Shown: positions 27,846 to 37,229 of the stretch, one piece after another
Position numbering within the stretch: the stretch's first letter is position 1
Layout: each line of letters begins with the position of its first letter
NCBI RefSeq assembly: GCF_019443505.1
Contig: NZ_CP080377.1
Span: 558,001 to 622,000, forward strand
DNA from: Janthinobacterium sp. PAMC25594
Lineage (GTDB): Bacteria; Pseudomonadota; Gammaproteobacteria; Burkholderiales; Burkholderiaceae_D
Direction of reading: 5' to 3'
DNA length: 64,000 nucleotides
Position numbers and translations under genes: made by a program
The notes under the pieces: generated by a model
What the model was told of the DNA's origin: nothing
Databases searched by the model: none
The model's input: the letters and a program-made list of their open reading frames with translations, nothing else

Positions 27846-30047
27846 TTAAAACGCCACGCTGCCCGAGACGACGACGGTACGCGGCGCGGCCAGCACCAAG
27901 GAGCCGATGTTGAAGGACGACACGGCCGACGACCAGTAATTGCGGTCCGTCACGTTGTCGACGCGGGCGCGCAAGGTCACGTCATGGCCCGCCACCTGCG
28001 TCAGGTAGCGCGCGCCGATGTCGAGACGGGTCCACGATGGCAGTTGCTTGCTGTTGGCCAGGTCCGCATATTGCGTCGAGGTGTAGATGGTGCGGGCGTT
28101 CAGGCTCAGGCCTGGCGCGCCGGGCACGTCCCATTCGCCGCCCACGCTCACCTGCGTTTGCGGCGCGCCGATGGGGCGCTTGCCATTGTTGGCGGCCACG
28201 TCGGTCTTGCTTTGCTGCGCATCGAGCCACGTCAAACCGCCCAGCAGGCGCACGCCCTGCATCGGCGTGCCGAAAATCGACAATTCCAGGCCCCGGTTGC
28301 GCTGCTCGCCAGCCAGTTCGGCCCGCGTGCCGATCACGGCCAGCAAAGGCTTGGCCGTGGTGAACAGGGCGGCGCTCATGCCCAGCTTGCCGCCGTCATA
28401 CTTGACGCCGACTTCCTTTTGCTTCGATTTGTACGGCGCAAACACCTCGCCCATGTTGTCGACATTGAGCCGCTGGCCGTTTTCCTCGTAGGTACCGCTG
28501 GCAGCCGGTCCCTTGACCAGCGCCTCGATGTAGTTGGCGTACAGCGACACGTTCTTGCTGGTCTTGAAGACGATGCCCGCCACGGGCGTCGTGGCGCTCT
28601 CGTCATAGGCCTTGCCTTGCAGCACCGAGGTGTTGTAGTCGTAACCGGCATCCTTGATCTGCTGGCGGCGCAAGCCCACGGTCAGCAGCAGCTGGTCGTC
28701 GAGGAAGGCCATGGTGTCGGCCAGGGCGTAGCTGCTGAGGATGGTTTTCTGGGTCACCCGCGGGTCGCTCATGATGCCGCCCGTGTACGGTGTTGCCGGC
28801 GCGGCCACATCGACGGGCGCGTAGATATTGGTGGCGAAGGTATTGCCGATGGCATAGGCATTCTTCGCTTCATTCCAATGCCCGGACCAGCTGGCCACCA
28901 GCGTGTGCCGGACGGCGCCCGTCTGGAGCTTGCCGCGCACGCCCAGTTCGCCCGTGCGGATTTCTTGCTTGCGAGCATTGTCAAAGCGCGACACCGTGGC
29001 ATCGCCATTGACCGAGGTCAAGGAAGGCTCGGCCAGGCTATTGGCTTCCCTGGTCGAACGGGAGCCGAAGGCGGCCCAGGCCACGACATCCCTGGCGAGG
29101 TCCACTTCGGCGCGCGCCGTGCCGAACACGTCGTGCTCCTTCGAATAGCTCCACGGCTGGGCGAAGTTCTTCGCGGCATCGGGCGCGGATGGCAGCGCGG
29201 CCACGCCGCCGATGGCGACGGATGGACGCGGCGACGTCAAATCGAAGTTCTGGTAGCCGGCGTCGGCCGACAGCCGGTAGTTACCGCCGCGATAGTCGAG
29301 ACCGACGGAAAACATGCCCACGTCGTGGTCTTCGCGCTTGATGCCGGTCTCGCCCTGGCGTCTGGCGGCGTTCACGCGCACGCCGAATTCCTGCTTGTCG
29401 CCGAAGCGGCGCGCCACGTCGATGGCCGCATAGGCATGGCCGCCCGATTCCACGCCCACCGTCAGTTCCGTCAGTGGCGCGTTACCGGCGCGCTTGGGCA
29501 TCAGGTTGATGGCGCCGCCGATGCCGCTGCCGCCCGGCGCCGCACCGTTGAGGAAGGCGCTGGCACCACGGAACACTTCCACTCTTTCCAACAGTTCCGG
29601 CGACACATATTGGCGGGGCAAGACGCCGTACAGGCCGTTATACGCCACATCATCGGAATCGAGCGCGAAGCCGCGGATCACATACACTTCCTGGAAATTG
29701 CCATAGCCGCGCGACATGCGCACTGCCGGATCGCTCTGCAGCAAGTCGCCCACGCTACGCGCTTGTTGGTCGGCAATGAATTGCTGCGTGTAACTGGTGC
29801 TGCCGAATGGCGAGTCCATCATGTCCACGGCACCGAGGATGCCCATGCGCCCGCCGCGCGCCACCTGGCCGCCCGCATACGCCTTCGACAAGCCTTCCGC
29901 CGACGCGTCGGCCGAGGCGCTCACGACCACTGTGGGCATGGTTTGCGCGCCGCTGTCTGCCGACGTGTTCTGGGCGTGGGCGGCGGTGCTGGCCAGCAGG
30001 AAGGCGGCCAGGGCGAACGGAGTAGGGGCGAGGCGGAAAGTGCGCAT
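27846..30047 (-). CDS. TonB-dependent siderophore receptor
   Basis: Outer-membrane TonB-dependent receptor of 733 residues. A signal peptide (ending STAAHA) precedes a short N-terminal segment, a plug domain (RSVGDLLQSDPAVRMSRGYG, VYVIRGFALDSDDVAYNGLYG, ERVEVFRGASAFLNG) and a 22-strand-type barrel finishing with the usual aromatic residue (SGSVAF). It likely imports ferric siderophore using the TonB-ExbBD system. A Fur-box match lies directly upstream, so it should be iron-repressed. The next gene is divergent. Confidence 0.95.
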   Translation of the reverse strand: MRTFRLAPTPFALAAFLLASTAAHAQNTSADSGAQTMPTVVVSASADASAEGLSKAYAGGQVARGGRMGILGAVDMMDSPFGSTSYTQQFIADQQARSVGDLLQSDPAVRMSRGYGNFQEVYVIRGFALDSDDVAYNGLYGVLPRQYVSPELLERVEVFRGASAFLNGAAPGGSGIGGAINLMPKRAGNAPLTELTVGVESGGHAYAAIDVARRFGDKQEFGVRVNAARRQGETGIKREDHDVGMFSVGLDYRGGNYRLSADAGYQNFDLTSPRPSVAIGGVAALPSAPDAAKNFAQPWSYSKEHDVFGTARAEVDLARDVVAWAAFGSRSTREANSLAEPSLTSVNGDATVSRFDNARKQEIRTGELGVRGKLQTGAVRHTLVASWSGHWNEAKNAYAIGNTFATNIYAPVDVAAPATPYTGGIMSDPRVTQKTILSSYALADTMAFLDDQLLLTVGLRRQQIKDAGYDYNTSVLQGKAYDESATTPVAGIVFKTSKNVSLYANYIEALVKGPAASGTYEENGQRLNVDNMGEVFAPYKSKQKEVGVKYDGGKLGMSAALFTTAKPLLAVIGTRAELAGEQRNRGLELSIFGTPMQGVRLLGGLTWLDAQQSKTDVAANNGKRPIGAPQTQVSVGGEWDVPGAPGLSLNARTIYTSTQYADLANSKQLPSWTRLDIGARYLTQVAGHDVTLRARVDNVTDRNYWSSAVSSFNIGSLVLAAPRTVVVSGSVAF

Positions 30048-30067
30048 GGTGTTATCTGGATATTAAT

Positions 30068-30086
30068 GAGAATGATTATCATTATA
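30068..30086 (-). promoter_or_regulatory. Fur box upstream of siderophore receptor
   Basis: GAGAATGATTATCATTATA matches the 19-bp Fur consensus GATAATGATAATCATTATC at 16 positions. It sits 20 bases before the receptor start codon, so iron-loaded Fur would block this gene. The divergent gene starts about 200 bases away and may or may not share control. Confidence 0.85.
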
Positions 30087-30281
30087 TTCCAGCATGGCCC
30101 GCTGCGTGGGAAAGTGTGAGAATGTCATAAATAAAGTCGCCATTCGTACAACACACGGCAAGCCAGGGCACTGGAATCTGGCGGGAAAAGGCGCGCCAGC
30201 CGGTACCTTGTGGATTTATTAATGCCTACGGTCAAGTTTCGCTAAAATACGCCATCGCGCCCGGCGCCCACAGGAAACCGC

Positions 30282-30941
30282 ATGCCATTGCTCCGTCATC
30301 TACCGTCCGTCTCCATGCGCCTGCGGGATGGCCTGAGCCTGAAAGGCGCGGCCGTCGCGCTGATCCTGGCCATGCATGTGCTGGGCCTGTATTTCCTGCT
30401 CTTGCCGGCGCGGCAACTCAAGCAATACACGGAAGTGGCTTTCATGACCCTGCTGCCGTCCCGTCCGATGCCGCAGACGCCGCCGATGGCCTTGCCGCTG
30501 CCCATGCCGGCTCGCTTGCCGCGCGCGCGGGCCAGTGCGCCGCCTGTCATCCTTGCGCCACCGGCCGTCGCTGCGGAAAGCATCACCGTGCCCGCCGAAG
30601 AATTGCCCGCCGCGCCGTCCACCGCCGACTTGCGCACGCGCGCCCGGCTGGCGGCGGGGGCCGCCGACAAGGCCTTGCGTGGCGAACTGAAACAAGACCA
30701 GCCTTGGCTGGCCGCAGCCGAACTCAAGAGCGAAAGCAGCTTCCAGAAACTGGTCGCCTCCGCCTGGCGCGGCGGCCCCGTCATCCGCGTGGAGGAATAC
30801 CTGACGGCCGATGGCCGGCCCGCCACGCGCGTCGTCAGCGCCGTCGGCGCCACGTGCTATGGCATGGATGCGAACCCGGGCGCGGGCGCCGATCCGTTCA
30901 AGACGGGCGGCAAGGTCAAACGCGTGCCTTGCCCGGGTTGA
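30282..30941 (+). CDS. Membrane-anchored Pro/Ala-rich hypothetical protein
   Basis: Protein of 219 residues with one N-terminal transmembrane helix (about residues 24-42, VALILAMHVLGLYFLLLP), a Pro/Ala-rich periplasmic linker and a C-terminal part ending in YGMDANPGAGADPF and RVPC. The anchor-plus-proline-linker layout resembles TonB-like energy transducers, but the TonB C-terminal fold is not evident. AGGAAA precedes the start at 30282. Divergent from the siderophore receptor. Function unknown. Confidence 0.75.
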   Translation: MPLLRHLPSVSMRLRDGLSLKGAAVALILAMHVLGLYFLLLPARQLKQYTEVAFMTLLPSRPMPQTPPMALPLPMPARLPRARASAPPVILAPPAVAAESITVPAEELPAAPSTADLRTRARLAAGAADKALRGELKQDQPWLAAAELKSESSFQKLVASAWRGGPVIRVEEYLTADGRPATRVVSAVGATCYGMDANPGAGADPFKTGGKVKRVPCPG

Positions 30942-30967
30942 GGCGATCTGACAATCGTTGTGGCGGT

Positions 30968-31146
30968 GCTTGTCGGCTTACGCCCTGCGGGCTAAGCCGA
31001 CCTACGCATGGCGTAAGGGTGATACATGCCAGGAGATCGCGTGCCGGACCGCGCTCTAGCTGCGTAGGTCAGATTAGCGCAGCGTAATCTGACAGGCTGC
31101 GGGCGGCGCTTGTCGGCTTACGCCCTGCGGGCTAAGCCGACCTACG
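30968..31146. repeat. REP-like hairpin elements
   Basis: The same 39-base unit occurs at 30968-31006 and 31108-31146, each holding the hairpin GTCGGCTTA...TAAGCCGAC (30972-31001 and 31112-31141). Between them lies a related but different hairpin, GTCAGATTA...TAATCTGAC (31068-31093). Repeats of this form are scattered through many beta- and gammaproteobacterial chromosomes as REP/BIME-like elements. They occupy most of the 346-base gap between two plus-strand genes; I see nothing else in this gap apart from the likely promoter after 31150. Confidence 0.85.
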
Positions 31147-31287
31147 ATTGAATCGGGTAGTCCCACGCAGGAAAAGACCGTGCGGCGGGCAGGGTTTTAG
31201 GGGCGGTAACAGGCGATGCCATCCCCGGCCATGCGTCAAATATGCTAAGTTGCGTCTGCAATTCATGTGACACGACCCAGGACGCCC

Positions 31288-32241
31288 ATGCCCCCCGAAC
31301 TCCTCATCCTCGCTCCCAGCCCTTCGGCTGCCGTCAACGCGCAGCTGGACCAGCAATATACGTGTCATCACGCCTGGCAAGTGCCGGCGGACGAGCGCCA
31401 CGCCTGGCTGGCCGAGCGGGCGCCGGCCATCCGCGCCGTCGTCACGACGGGTGCGCTGGGCTTGAACGCCGCCGACATGGCCTTGCTGCCCTCTTTGGAA
31501 ATCGTCGCCGTCAACGGCGTGGGTCTCGACGGCGTGGCGCTCGACCAGGCGCGCGAGCGGGGCATCGCCGTCACCACCACGCCGAACGTGCTGACCGATG
31601 ACGTTGCCGACGTGGCGCTGGCCTTGCTGCTGGCCAGCGCGCGGCATATCGTGGCGCTCGACCGTTTCGTACGCGATGGCGGCTGGGAACGGCGCGAGGC
31701 CATCGCCCCCGCGTCCAGCCTGCGCGGCAAGACGGCCGGCATCTTCGGCTTCGGCCAGATCGGCCAAGCCATCGCGCTGCGCCTGGCCGCCTTCGGCGTC
31801 CACGTCCGTTACTTCCAGCCCCGCGTCATCACGGCCACATCCGTGCCGCGCGCGGAGTCCTTGCTGGCCCTGGCGCAGGAAAGCGATTACCTGATAGTTT
31901 GCGCGCCGGGCACGCCGACCACGCGCCAGAGCATCGACCGCACGGTGCTCGACGCGCTCGGTCCGCAAGGCACCCTGATCAATATCGCCCGTGGCGCGCT
32001 GATCGATGAAGTGGCCCTGATCGCCGCCTTGCAGGATGGCCATCTGGGCGCGGCCGGTCTCGACGTATTCGCGGACGAGCCGCGCGTGCCAAACGCCTTG
32101 CGCGCCTTGCCGAACGTCGTGCTCACGCCGCACGTGGGCAGCCTGACCGTGGAAACGCGCCATGCAATGGGGCAACTGGTGGTCGATAACCTGGCGGCGC
32201 ACTTTGCCGGCTTGCCCCTCTTGACGCCAGTGAAATTGTAA
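31288..32241 (+). CDS. D-isomer-specific 2-hydroxyacid dehydrogenase
   Basis: NAD(P)-dependent 2-hydroxyacid dehydrogenase of 317 residues, related to glyoxylate/hydroxypyruvate reductases. The cofactor-binding motif is GIFGFGQIGQAIA; the catalytic Arg is in NIARGALIDE, the Glu in DVFADEP and the His in LTPHVGS. The ATG at 31288 is preferred over the GTG at 31267 because AGGA precedes it and the protein start fits the family. It stands alone. Confidence 0.92.
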   Translation: MPPELLILAPSPSAAVNAQLDQQYTCHHAWQVPADERHAWLAERAPAIRAVVTTGALGLNAADMALLPSLEIVAVNGVGLDGVALDQARERGIAVTTTPNVLTDDVADVALALLLASARHIVALDRFVRDGGWERREAIAPASSLRGKTAGIFGFGQIGQAIALRLAAFGVHVRYFQPRVITATSVPRAESLLALAQESDYLIVCAPGTPTTRQSIDRTVLDALGPQGTLINIARGALIDEVALIAALQDGHLGAAGLDVFADEPRVPNALRALPNVVLTPHVGSLTVETRHAMGQLVVDNLAAHFAGLPLLTPVKL

Positions 32242-32285
32242 ATACCCCCGATTGATCGGTTTACTCGTATGAATGAAAGAGATTT

Positions 32286-33476
32286 ATGGAATTGAGAAAA
32301 TCGCTGTTGCGCACGCGCGGCGGGCAAGACAGCGGCAAGGTGGGCATGATCGAGCTGTTCTTCGACCTGGTGTTCGTGTTTGCTGTCACGCAACTGTCGC
32401 ACGGCTTGCTGGCGCATTTGAGCGCCATGGGCTGGCTGCAGACGGGCTTGCTGCTGATGGCCGTCTGGTGGGTGTGGATTTTTACCTCGTGGATCACGAA
32501 CTGGCTCGACCCCGAGCGCATTCCCGTGCGCATCAGCCTGTTTGCGCTGATGCTGGGCGGCCTCATCATGTCGGCCTCGATACCGGAAGCGTTCGGCACG
32601 CGGGGCCTGGGCTTTGCGCTCGCCTATGTCGCCATGCAGGTGGGCCGCCCCCTGTTCGCCTGGTGGGCCGTGCGCCATGAAGCACTGGCGCGCCGCCGCA
32701 ATTTCCAGCGCATCACGCTGTGGGCCGTGCTGTCCGGCATTTTCTGGATCGCCGGCGGCATCGCGTCGCCCGAACAGCGCATCTTCTGGTGGGCCGCGGC
32801 CTTGCTGATCGATTTGGCGGGACCATGGATGCTGTTCGGCATGCCCGGTCTGGGCCGCTCGACGATAGCCGACTGGGACGTCGACGGCAGCCACATGGCC
32901 GAACGCTGCGGCCTGTTCGTCATCATCGCCCTCGGTGAATCCCTGCTGGTGACGGGCGCCACCTTTGCGGGCCTGGAATGGACAGCCGGCAACTGGCTGG
33001 GCTTTTTGTCGGCCCTGGTCGGCAGCATCGCCATGTGGTGGATTTATTTCGACACGGGCGCCGAGGCGGGCCACCACCGCATCGCCCACTCGAAGGACCC
33101 GGGCCGCATCGCCCGCAAGGCTTACACGTATATCCACGTGCTGATCGTGGGCGGCGTGATCGTTTCCGCCGTAGCCGATGAGCTGGCCCTCGTGCATCCG
33201 GACGAAGCGAGCTTCGCCGGCATCAGCGCCTTGCTGGGCGGCCCGATCCTGTATCTGCTGGGCAATGCGCTATTCAAATGGGTCAGCAGCGACCGCGCCA
33301 CGCCGCCGCTGTCGCATCTGCTGGGCATCTTGATCATCCTGGCGCTGATTCCGATGGCCTACGGCCGCCTGTATTCACCGCTGACCCTGGCCTGCATCAC
33401 CAGCTGCGTGCTGGTATTGGTGGCCGTGTGGGAACATATGGCATTGCGCCGTCCGCCACCGGAGATCGATCCTTGA
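32286..33476 (+). CDS. ltrA: Low temperature requirement protein A (LtrA) family
   Basis: Inner-membrane protein of 396 residues with about eleven predicted hydrophobic helices. It is recognised by the N-terminal MIELFFDLVFVFAVTQLSH signature, and by the later MAERCGLFVIIALGESLLV and YFDTGAEAGHHRI blocks of the LtrA family. The family name comes from a Listeria cold-growth mutant; molecular function is unknown. It begins 44 bases after the dehydrogenase and may be cotranscribed. It converges with the next GNAT gene. Confidence 0.93.
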   Translation: MELRKSLLRTRGGQDSGKVGMIELFFDLVFVFAVTQLSHGLLAHLSAMGWLQTGLLLMAVWWVWIFTSWITNWLDPERIPVRISLFALMLGGLIMSASIPEAFGTRGLGFALAYVAMQVGRPLFAWWAVRHEALARRRNFQRITLWAVLSGIFWIAGGIASPEQRIFWWAAALLIDLAGPWMLFGMPGLGRSTIADWDVDGSHMAERCGLFVIIALGESLLVTGATFAGLEWTAGNWLGFLSALVGSIAMWWIYFDTGAEAGHHRIAHSKDPGRIARKAYTYIHVLIVGGVIVSAVADELALVHPDEASFAGISALLGGPILYLLGNALFKWVSSDRATPPLSHLLGILIILALIPMAYGRLYSPLTLACITSCVLVLVAVWEHMALRRPPPEIDP

Positions 33477-33489
33477 CGTCTGCCTGACC

Positions 33490-34020
33490 TTAGCCGGGCG
33501 GTGTGATGCCGTCCGGATCGCTGCGCGCATCGAGCTGCAACTGCAAGAATGCCAGGTCCAGCCAGGCGCCGAACTTGGTGCCGACCTGGCGCATCAAGCC
33601 CACTTCCTCGAAACCCAGCTGCTTGTGCAGGGCGATCGAGCCGGCATTGCCCGCCTCGATGCCCGCCACCATCACGTGCTTGCCCAGGCCGCGCGCCCGC
33701 GCGATCAATTCCCCCATCAAGGCCTTGCCGACGCCGGCGCCACGGCGATCGGCGCGCACGTACACGGAATGCTCGACCGTATGGCGGAAACCCTCGAACG
33801 GGCGCCAGTCGCCGAACGAGGCGTAGCCAGCGACAGTTCCTTCCGCATCGCTGGCGACGAGCACCGGATAGCCGGCCCGCTGGCGCTCGGCCAGCCAGGC
33901 GGCGCGGTTGGCCGCATCGACCGTCCGTTCATTCCAGATGGCCAGGGTGTTGCTGACGGCATCGTTGTAGATGGCCGTGATGGCCTCGATGTCGCCCGCG
34001 TGGGCATCGCGTATCTGCAT
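33490..34020 (-). CDS. GNAT acetyltransferase, phosphinothricin/methionine-sulfoximine type
   Basis: N-acetyltransferase of 176 residues in the Pat/Bar/MddA group. Key segments are RDAHAGDIEAITAIYNDAV, SVYVRADRRGAGVGKALM (acetyl-CoA loop) and VAGIEAGNAGSIALHKQLGF, followed by VGTKFGAWLDLAFLQL. Relatives detoxify L-methionine sulfoximine or sulfone and sometimes phosphinothricin. It is divergently arranged with an XRE-cupin regulator across an operator-like inverted repeat. Confidence 0.9.
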   Translation of the reverse strand: MQIRDAHAGDIEAITAIYNDAVSNTLAIWNERTVDAANRAAWLAERQRAGYPVLVASDAEGTVAGYASFGDWRPFEGFRHTVEHSVYVRADRRGAGVGKALMGELIARARGLGKHVMVAGIEAGNAGSIALHKQLGFEEVGLMRQVGTKFGAWLDLAFLQLQLDARSDPDGITPPG

Positions 34021-34050
34021 GTTGATCTCCTTGCTAGTCGTCTACTATAA

Positions 34051-34086
34051 TGGACAAATCATAGATTCCCGCTCACGTCTTGTCCA
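34051..34086. promoter_or_regulatory. Inverted repeat in GNAT / XRE divergent promoter
   Basis: TGGACAA at 34051-34057 and TTGTCCA at 34080-34086 form a perfect inverted repeat with centres about 29 bp apart. TATAAT at 34046-34051 abuts the first arm. The site lies between the acetyltransferase and the XRE-cupin gene, a likely operator for the latter. Confidence 0.5.
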
Positions 34087-34111
34087 ATAGAATTCGAATG
34101 GAAGCCGATAC

Positions 34112-34678
34112 ATGTCCACTAAACCAGACGAATTGAACCAGCGCATCGGCGCCCGGGTGCGCACCGAGCGGGAAAACCTGGGCTGGTCGCTGACGCAGCT
34201 GGCGGCCCGCTCGGGCGTGTCGCGCGCGATGGTGCACAAGGTGGAGCGGGGCGATTGCAGCCCCACGGCCACCTTGCTGGCGCGCTTGTCGGGAGCCTTC
34301 GGCCTGAGCATGTCCGAACTGATCGCCCGCGCCGAAATGCGCACGGGGCGCTTGCTGCGCAAGCTTGAGCAGCCCGTGTGGGTCGACCCGCAGAGCGGCT
34401 ATGTGCGGCGGCATGTGTCACCCGCATCCGACATGCCGCTCGACCTCGTGCATATTACCTTGCCGCCCGGTGCCGTGGTGGCCATGCCGGCCGCCGCCTA
34501 TGTGGCGCGGCGACAACTCATATGGTCGCTGACCGGCAGCCTCGTCTTCATCGAAGGCGAGACCCGCCACGTGCTGGACGCGGGCGATTGCCTGGAACTG
34601 GGCCCGCCGGCCGACTGCGTGTTCAGCAATGAAACGGCCGCCGCTTGCACCTATGCCGTGGCCGTATTGAAGAACTGA
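34112..34678 (+). CDS. XRE-family regulator with C-terminal cupin
   Basis: Transcriptional regulator of 188 residues. The helix-turn-helix domain (residues about 8-65; LGWSLTQLAARSGVSRAMVHKVERG) is followed by a double-stranded beta-helix cupin domain that would bind a small ligand. Such proteins typically control an adjacent acetyltransferase or amine-metabolism gene; here the neighbour is a GNAT gene transcribed divergently. It converges within two bases of the LysR gene stop. Confidence 0.92.
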   Translation: MSTKPDELNQRIGARVRTERENLGWSLTQLAARSGVSRAMVHKVERGDCSPTATLLARLSGAFGLSMSELIARAEMRTGRLLRKLEQPVWVDPQSGYVRRHVSPASDMPLDLVHITLPPGAVVAMPAAAYVARRQLIWSLTGSLVFIEGETRHVLDAGDCLELGPPADCVFSNETAAACTYAVAVLKN

Positions 34679-34680
34679 GG

Positions 34681-35556
34681 CTATGCCAGCGCTACAGCGC
34701 GCAGCTGGGCGATGAAGGCGCGCGCGGCGGGCGCCTGTTCGTGGCGGCGGAAGGCCGCGGCGATTTCCGAGCTGATCTGCGGCCCTTGCAGCTCGCGGAA
34801 CACCACGCCGGGCAATTGCACGCTGGCCATCACGGAATGGGGCACGATGGCGCAGCCCACGCCCAGCGACACTTCCGTCAGCACGGCCACCAGGCTGCCG
34901 GGGCGCGACACCACCTGCGCCGCAAAGCCGCCGCGCCGGCTCACTTCCAAGGTTCCCAATTCCTGTTCCGGCACGATGAACGCCTGCTGCGCCAGCGCGG
35001 CCGGCCCCGCTATTTGCTGCAGGGCGAGCGGACTGTCCGCCTGCACGGCCAGCACGAAGCGGTCGCGCAGCAACACCACGCTGTCCAGTCCGTCCGGCAA
35101 GTGCAGGGGCGGGCGCACGAAGGCCAGGTCCACGCGGCCCTGGTCCAGCAAGCCGGGCAGGGCATCCATCGCGTATTCGCGCGCGCCGATGTGGATGCCG
35201 GGGTGGCTGGCGCGAAAGCGGGCAAACTGATCTTGCAGCACGCCGGAATACGCGGCCGAGGCCACGTAGCCGATTTCCAGCCGGCCCAGCTCGCCCCGTC
35301 CCGCCCGCCGCGCCACGTCCTGCGCCTGCGCCAGCTGCGCCAGAGCGCGCGTGGCCTCGATGACGAACAATTCTCCGGCCGCCGTCAGCGACACGGCGCG
35401 CTTGCTGCGCTGGAACAGCCGCGTGCCCAGCAACTGTTCCGTTTCCTGCACCTGCTTGGTCAGCGCGGGCGGAGAGATGCCCAGCTCGGCGGCCGCCCGC
35501 GCGAAGTGCAGGCTGTGCGCGACGGCCAGCACACAGCGGAAGTGCCGCAATTCCAT
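34681..35556 (-). CDS. LysR-family regulator
   Basis: LysR-type transcription factor of 291 residues (298 if the upstream ATG at 35577 is used). The winged-helix N-terminus is MELRHFRCVLAVAHSLHF, AAAELGISPPALTKQVQETE; the rest is a periplasmic-binding-protein-like effector domain (GRLEIGYVASAAYSG onward). It is divergent from an exporter gene across a short palindrome and is expected to control it. The inducer is unknown. Confidence 0.92.
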   Translation of the reverse strand: MELRHFRCVLAVAHSLHFARAAAELGISPPALTKQVQETEQLLGTRLFQRSKRAVSLTAAGELFVIEATRALAQLAQAQDVARRAGRGELGRLEIGYVASAAYSGVLQDQFARFRASHPGIHIGAREYAMDALPGLLDQGRVDLAFVRPPLHLPDGLDSVVLLRDRFVLAVQADSPLALQQIAGPAALAQQAFIVPEQELGTLEVSRRGGFAAQVVSRPGSLVAVLTEVSLGVGCAIVPHSVMASVQLPGVVFRELQGPQISSEIAAAFRRHEQAPAARAFIAQLRAVALA

Positions 35557-35584
35557 GTCTTTGTCTGTATTCACCATGGGTAAA

Positions 35585-35606
35585 TTATAAGACGCTTGTC
35601 TTATAA
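35585..35606. promoter_or_regulatory. Palindromic LysR operator candidate
   Basis: TTATAAGAC (35585-35593) and GTCTTATAA (35598-35606) form a perfect 9-bp inverted repeat with spacer GCTT, in the 63-base gap between the LysR gene and the exporter gene. It contains a T-N11-A arrangement and is the obvious LysR binding site. Confidence 0.7.
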
Positions 35607-35640
35607 CAGGAAATAATACCAGCCTGCTTAAAATACAGGC

Positions 35641-37137
35641 ATGAAAAATGCCAACTGGACCTTATATACCTGCTCGGGCGTGTGCGCGCTGATCATGCTC
35701 GACACCAACGTGGTGGCCGTCTCGCTGCCGTCGATCGCCCGCTCGCTCAACGCCAGCTTCGTCGACGTGGAATGGGTGGTCAGCGCCTACATGCTGGCGT
35801 TCGCCTCGTTCCTGTTGCCGGCCGGCAGCATCGCCGACCGCCTGGGACGGCGCAAGGTCATGCTGTATGGCCTGGCCGTGTTCGCGCTGGCGTCCCTGCT
35901 GTGCGGCCTGGCGTGGACGCCGTTCGTGCTCAACGTGGCGCGCGCCATCAAGGGACTCGGTGCGGCGTTGTTGCTGACGTCCGCGCTGGCAGTCATCGGC
36001 CATACCTTTCATGCGGAAAAGGAGAGGGCACGGGCCTGGTCCGTGTGGGGTGCGGCCATGGGCGTGGCCATGACGGTGGCGCCGCTGCTCGGTGGCCTGG
36101 TCACGAGCGCCATCAACTGGCGCTGGATTTTCTACCTGAACCTGCCCGTCGTCGCCATCCTGATGTGGCTGGTAGGCAAGCACGTGGACGAGTCGAAGGA
36201 TGCCTCCAACGCCAGCTTCGACCCGGCGGGCGCGCTGCTGTTCTCCGCCGGCCTGTTTTGCATCATCTGGGGCTTGATCGACGCCAGCGTGGCCGGCTGG
36301 TCCAGCGATGCCACCATGCTGCGCTTTGCGGCCGGCGCGGCGCTGCTGGTAGTGTTCGTACTGGTGGAACGGCGCCAGCGCGCACCGATGGTCGATTTGA
36401 ACCTGTTTGGCCGGCGCGTGTTCGTCGGCGCCGTGCTGGGCATGTTCGGCTACGCCATCGCCGCCCAGGTGATGATGACCTTTTTGCCGCTGTATTTGCA
36501 GAATGCCTTCGGCTTTTCCGCCGTGCTGGCCGGCTGCGCCATGCTGCCGTTCGCCGTCGCCATGGTGCTGTTTTCGCGGCTGGCGCCGCGCGCCATGCGG
36601 GTGCTCGATGACCGCGGCATATTAGTGACGGGCTTGCTGATCGTCGCCGCGGGCAACGTCGCCACGGCCCTGGCCGCCGCCAGCCTGCAGTACGGCTGGG
36701 TGGCGGCCGGCATGGTCGTCACGGGCGCGGGCGCCGGATTGCTCAACGGCACGACGCAGAAGGCCATCCTCGCCTGCATTCCCCGCGAGCGTACGGGCAT
36801 GGGTTCCGGCATCAGCACCACCACGCGCTTTGTCGGCATCGTGCTGGCCGTGGGCGCGCTGGGCGCCGTGCTGGCCATGCGCACGGCGGACTCGTTCGAC
36901 AAGCTGGCCTGGCTGCATGGCTTGAAAGCCTCGCCCGAGATGATCGGGCGCATCGTCGCCGGCAACGCGGCCGAAGCCTTCGGCCAGTTGCCGCCCGCGC
37001 TGCAAGCCGTGGCGCAGGAAGCGGCCCGGCACGCCTTCATCGACGGCTTTGCCAGCGTGCTGTACCTGGCTGGCGGACTGGCGGCCGTGGTGGCGGCGCT
37101 GGTGTTCGTGCTGGCCAAGCCGCTGGAAAAAGTGTAA
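35641..37137 (+). CDS. MFS transporter, DHA2 (EmrB/QacA-like) drug exporter
   Basis: Major-facilitator transporter of 498 residues with 14 predicted membrane helices, as in the DHA2 family. The first helix carries LIMLDTNVVAVSLPSIA, followed by motif A-like DRLGRRKVMLYG in the first cytoplasmic loop and the WRWIFYLNLPVV motif typical of EmrB/QacA. Probably a proton-driven exporter of amphipathic drugs. Controlled by the divergent LysR protein. Confidence 0.93.
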   Translation: MKNANWTLYTCSGVCALIMLDTNVVAVSLPSIARSLNASFVDVEWVVSAYMLAFASFLLPAGSIADRLGRRKVMLYGLAVFALASLLCGLAWTPFVLNVARAIKGLGAALLLTSALAVIGHTFHAEKERARAWSVWGAAMGVAMTVAPLLGGLVTSAINWRWIFYLNLPVVAILMWLVGKHVDESKDASNASFDPAGALLFSAGLFCIIWGLIDASVAGWSSDATMLRFAAGAALLVVFVLVERRQRAPMVDLNLFGRRVFVGAVLGMFGYAIAAQVMMTFLPLYLQNAFGFSAVLAGCAMLPFAVAMVLFSRLAPRAMRVLDDRGILVTGLLIVAAGNVATALAAASLQYGWVAAGMVVTGAGAGLLNGTTQKAILACIPRERTGMGSGISTTTRFVGIVLAVGALGAVLAMRTADSFDKLAWLHGLKASPEMIGRIVAGNAAEAFGQLPPALQAVAQEAARHAFIDGFASVLYLAGGLAAVVAALVFVLAKPLEKV

Positions 37138-37229
37138 CTGTTCAGCAATATTTACGTGCACAGCCTCCGCTTGTAATATGATGCCATCGAGCAATACATG
37201 GCAATCATATAACTATCGCAGGGAGTAGC

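Noticed and set aside
30968..31146. A CRISPR-like pattern from spaced identical repeats.
   Set aside because: Only two identical units, both internally palindromic, with a different hairpin as the spacer; REP-like, not CRISPR.
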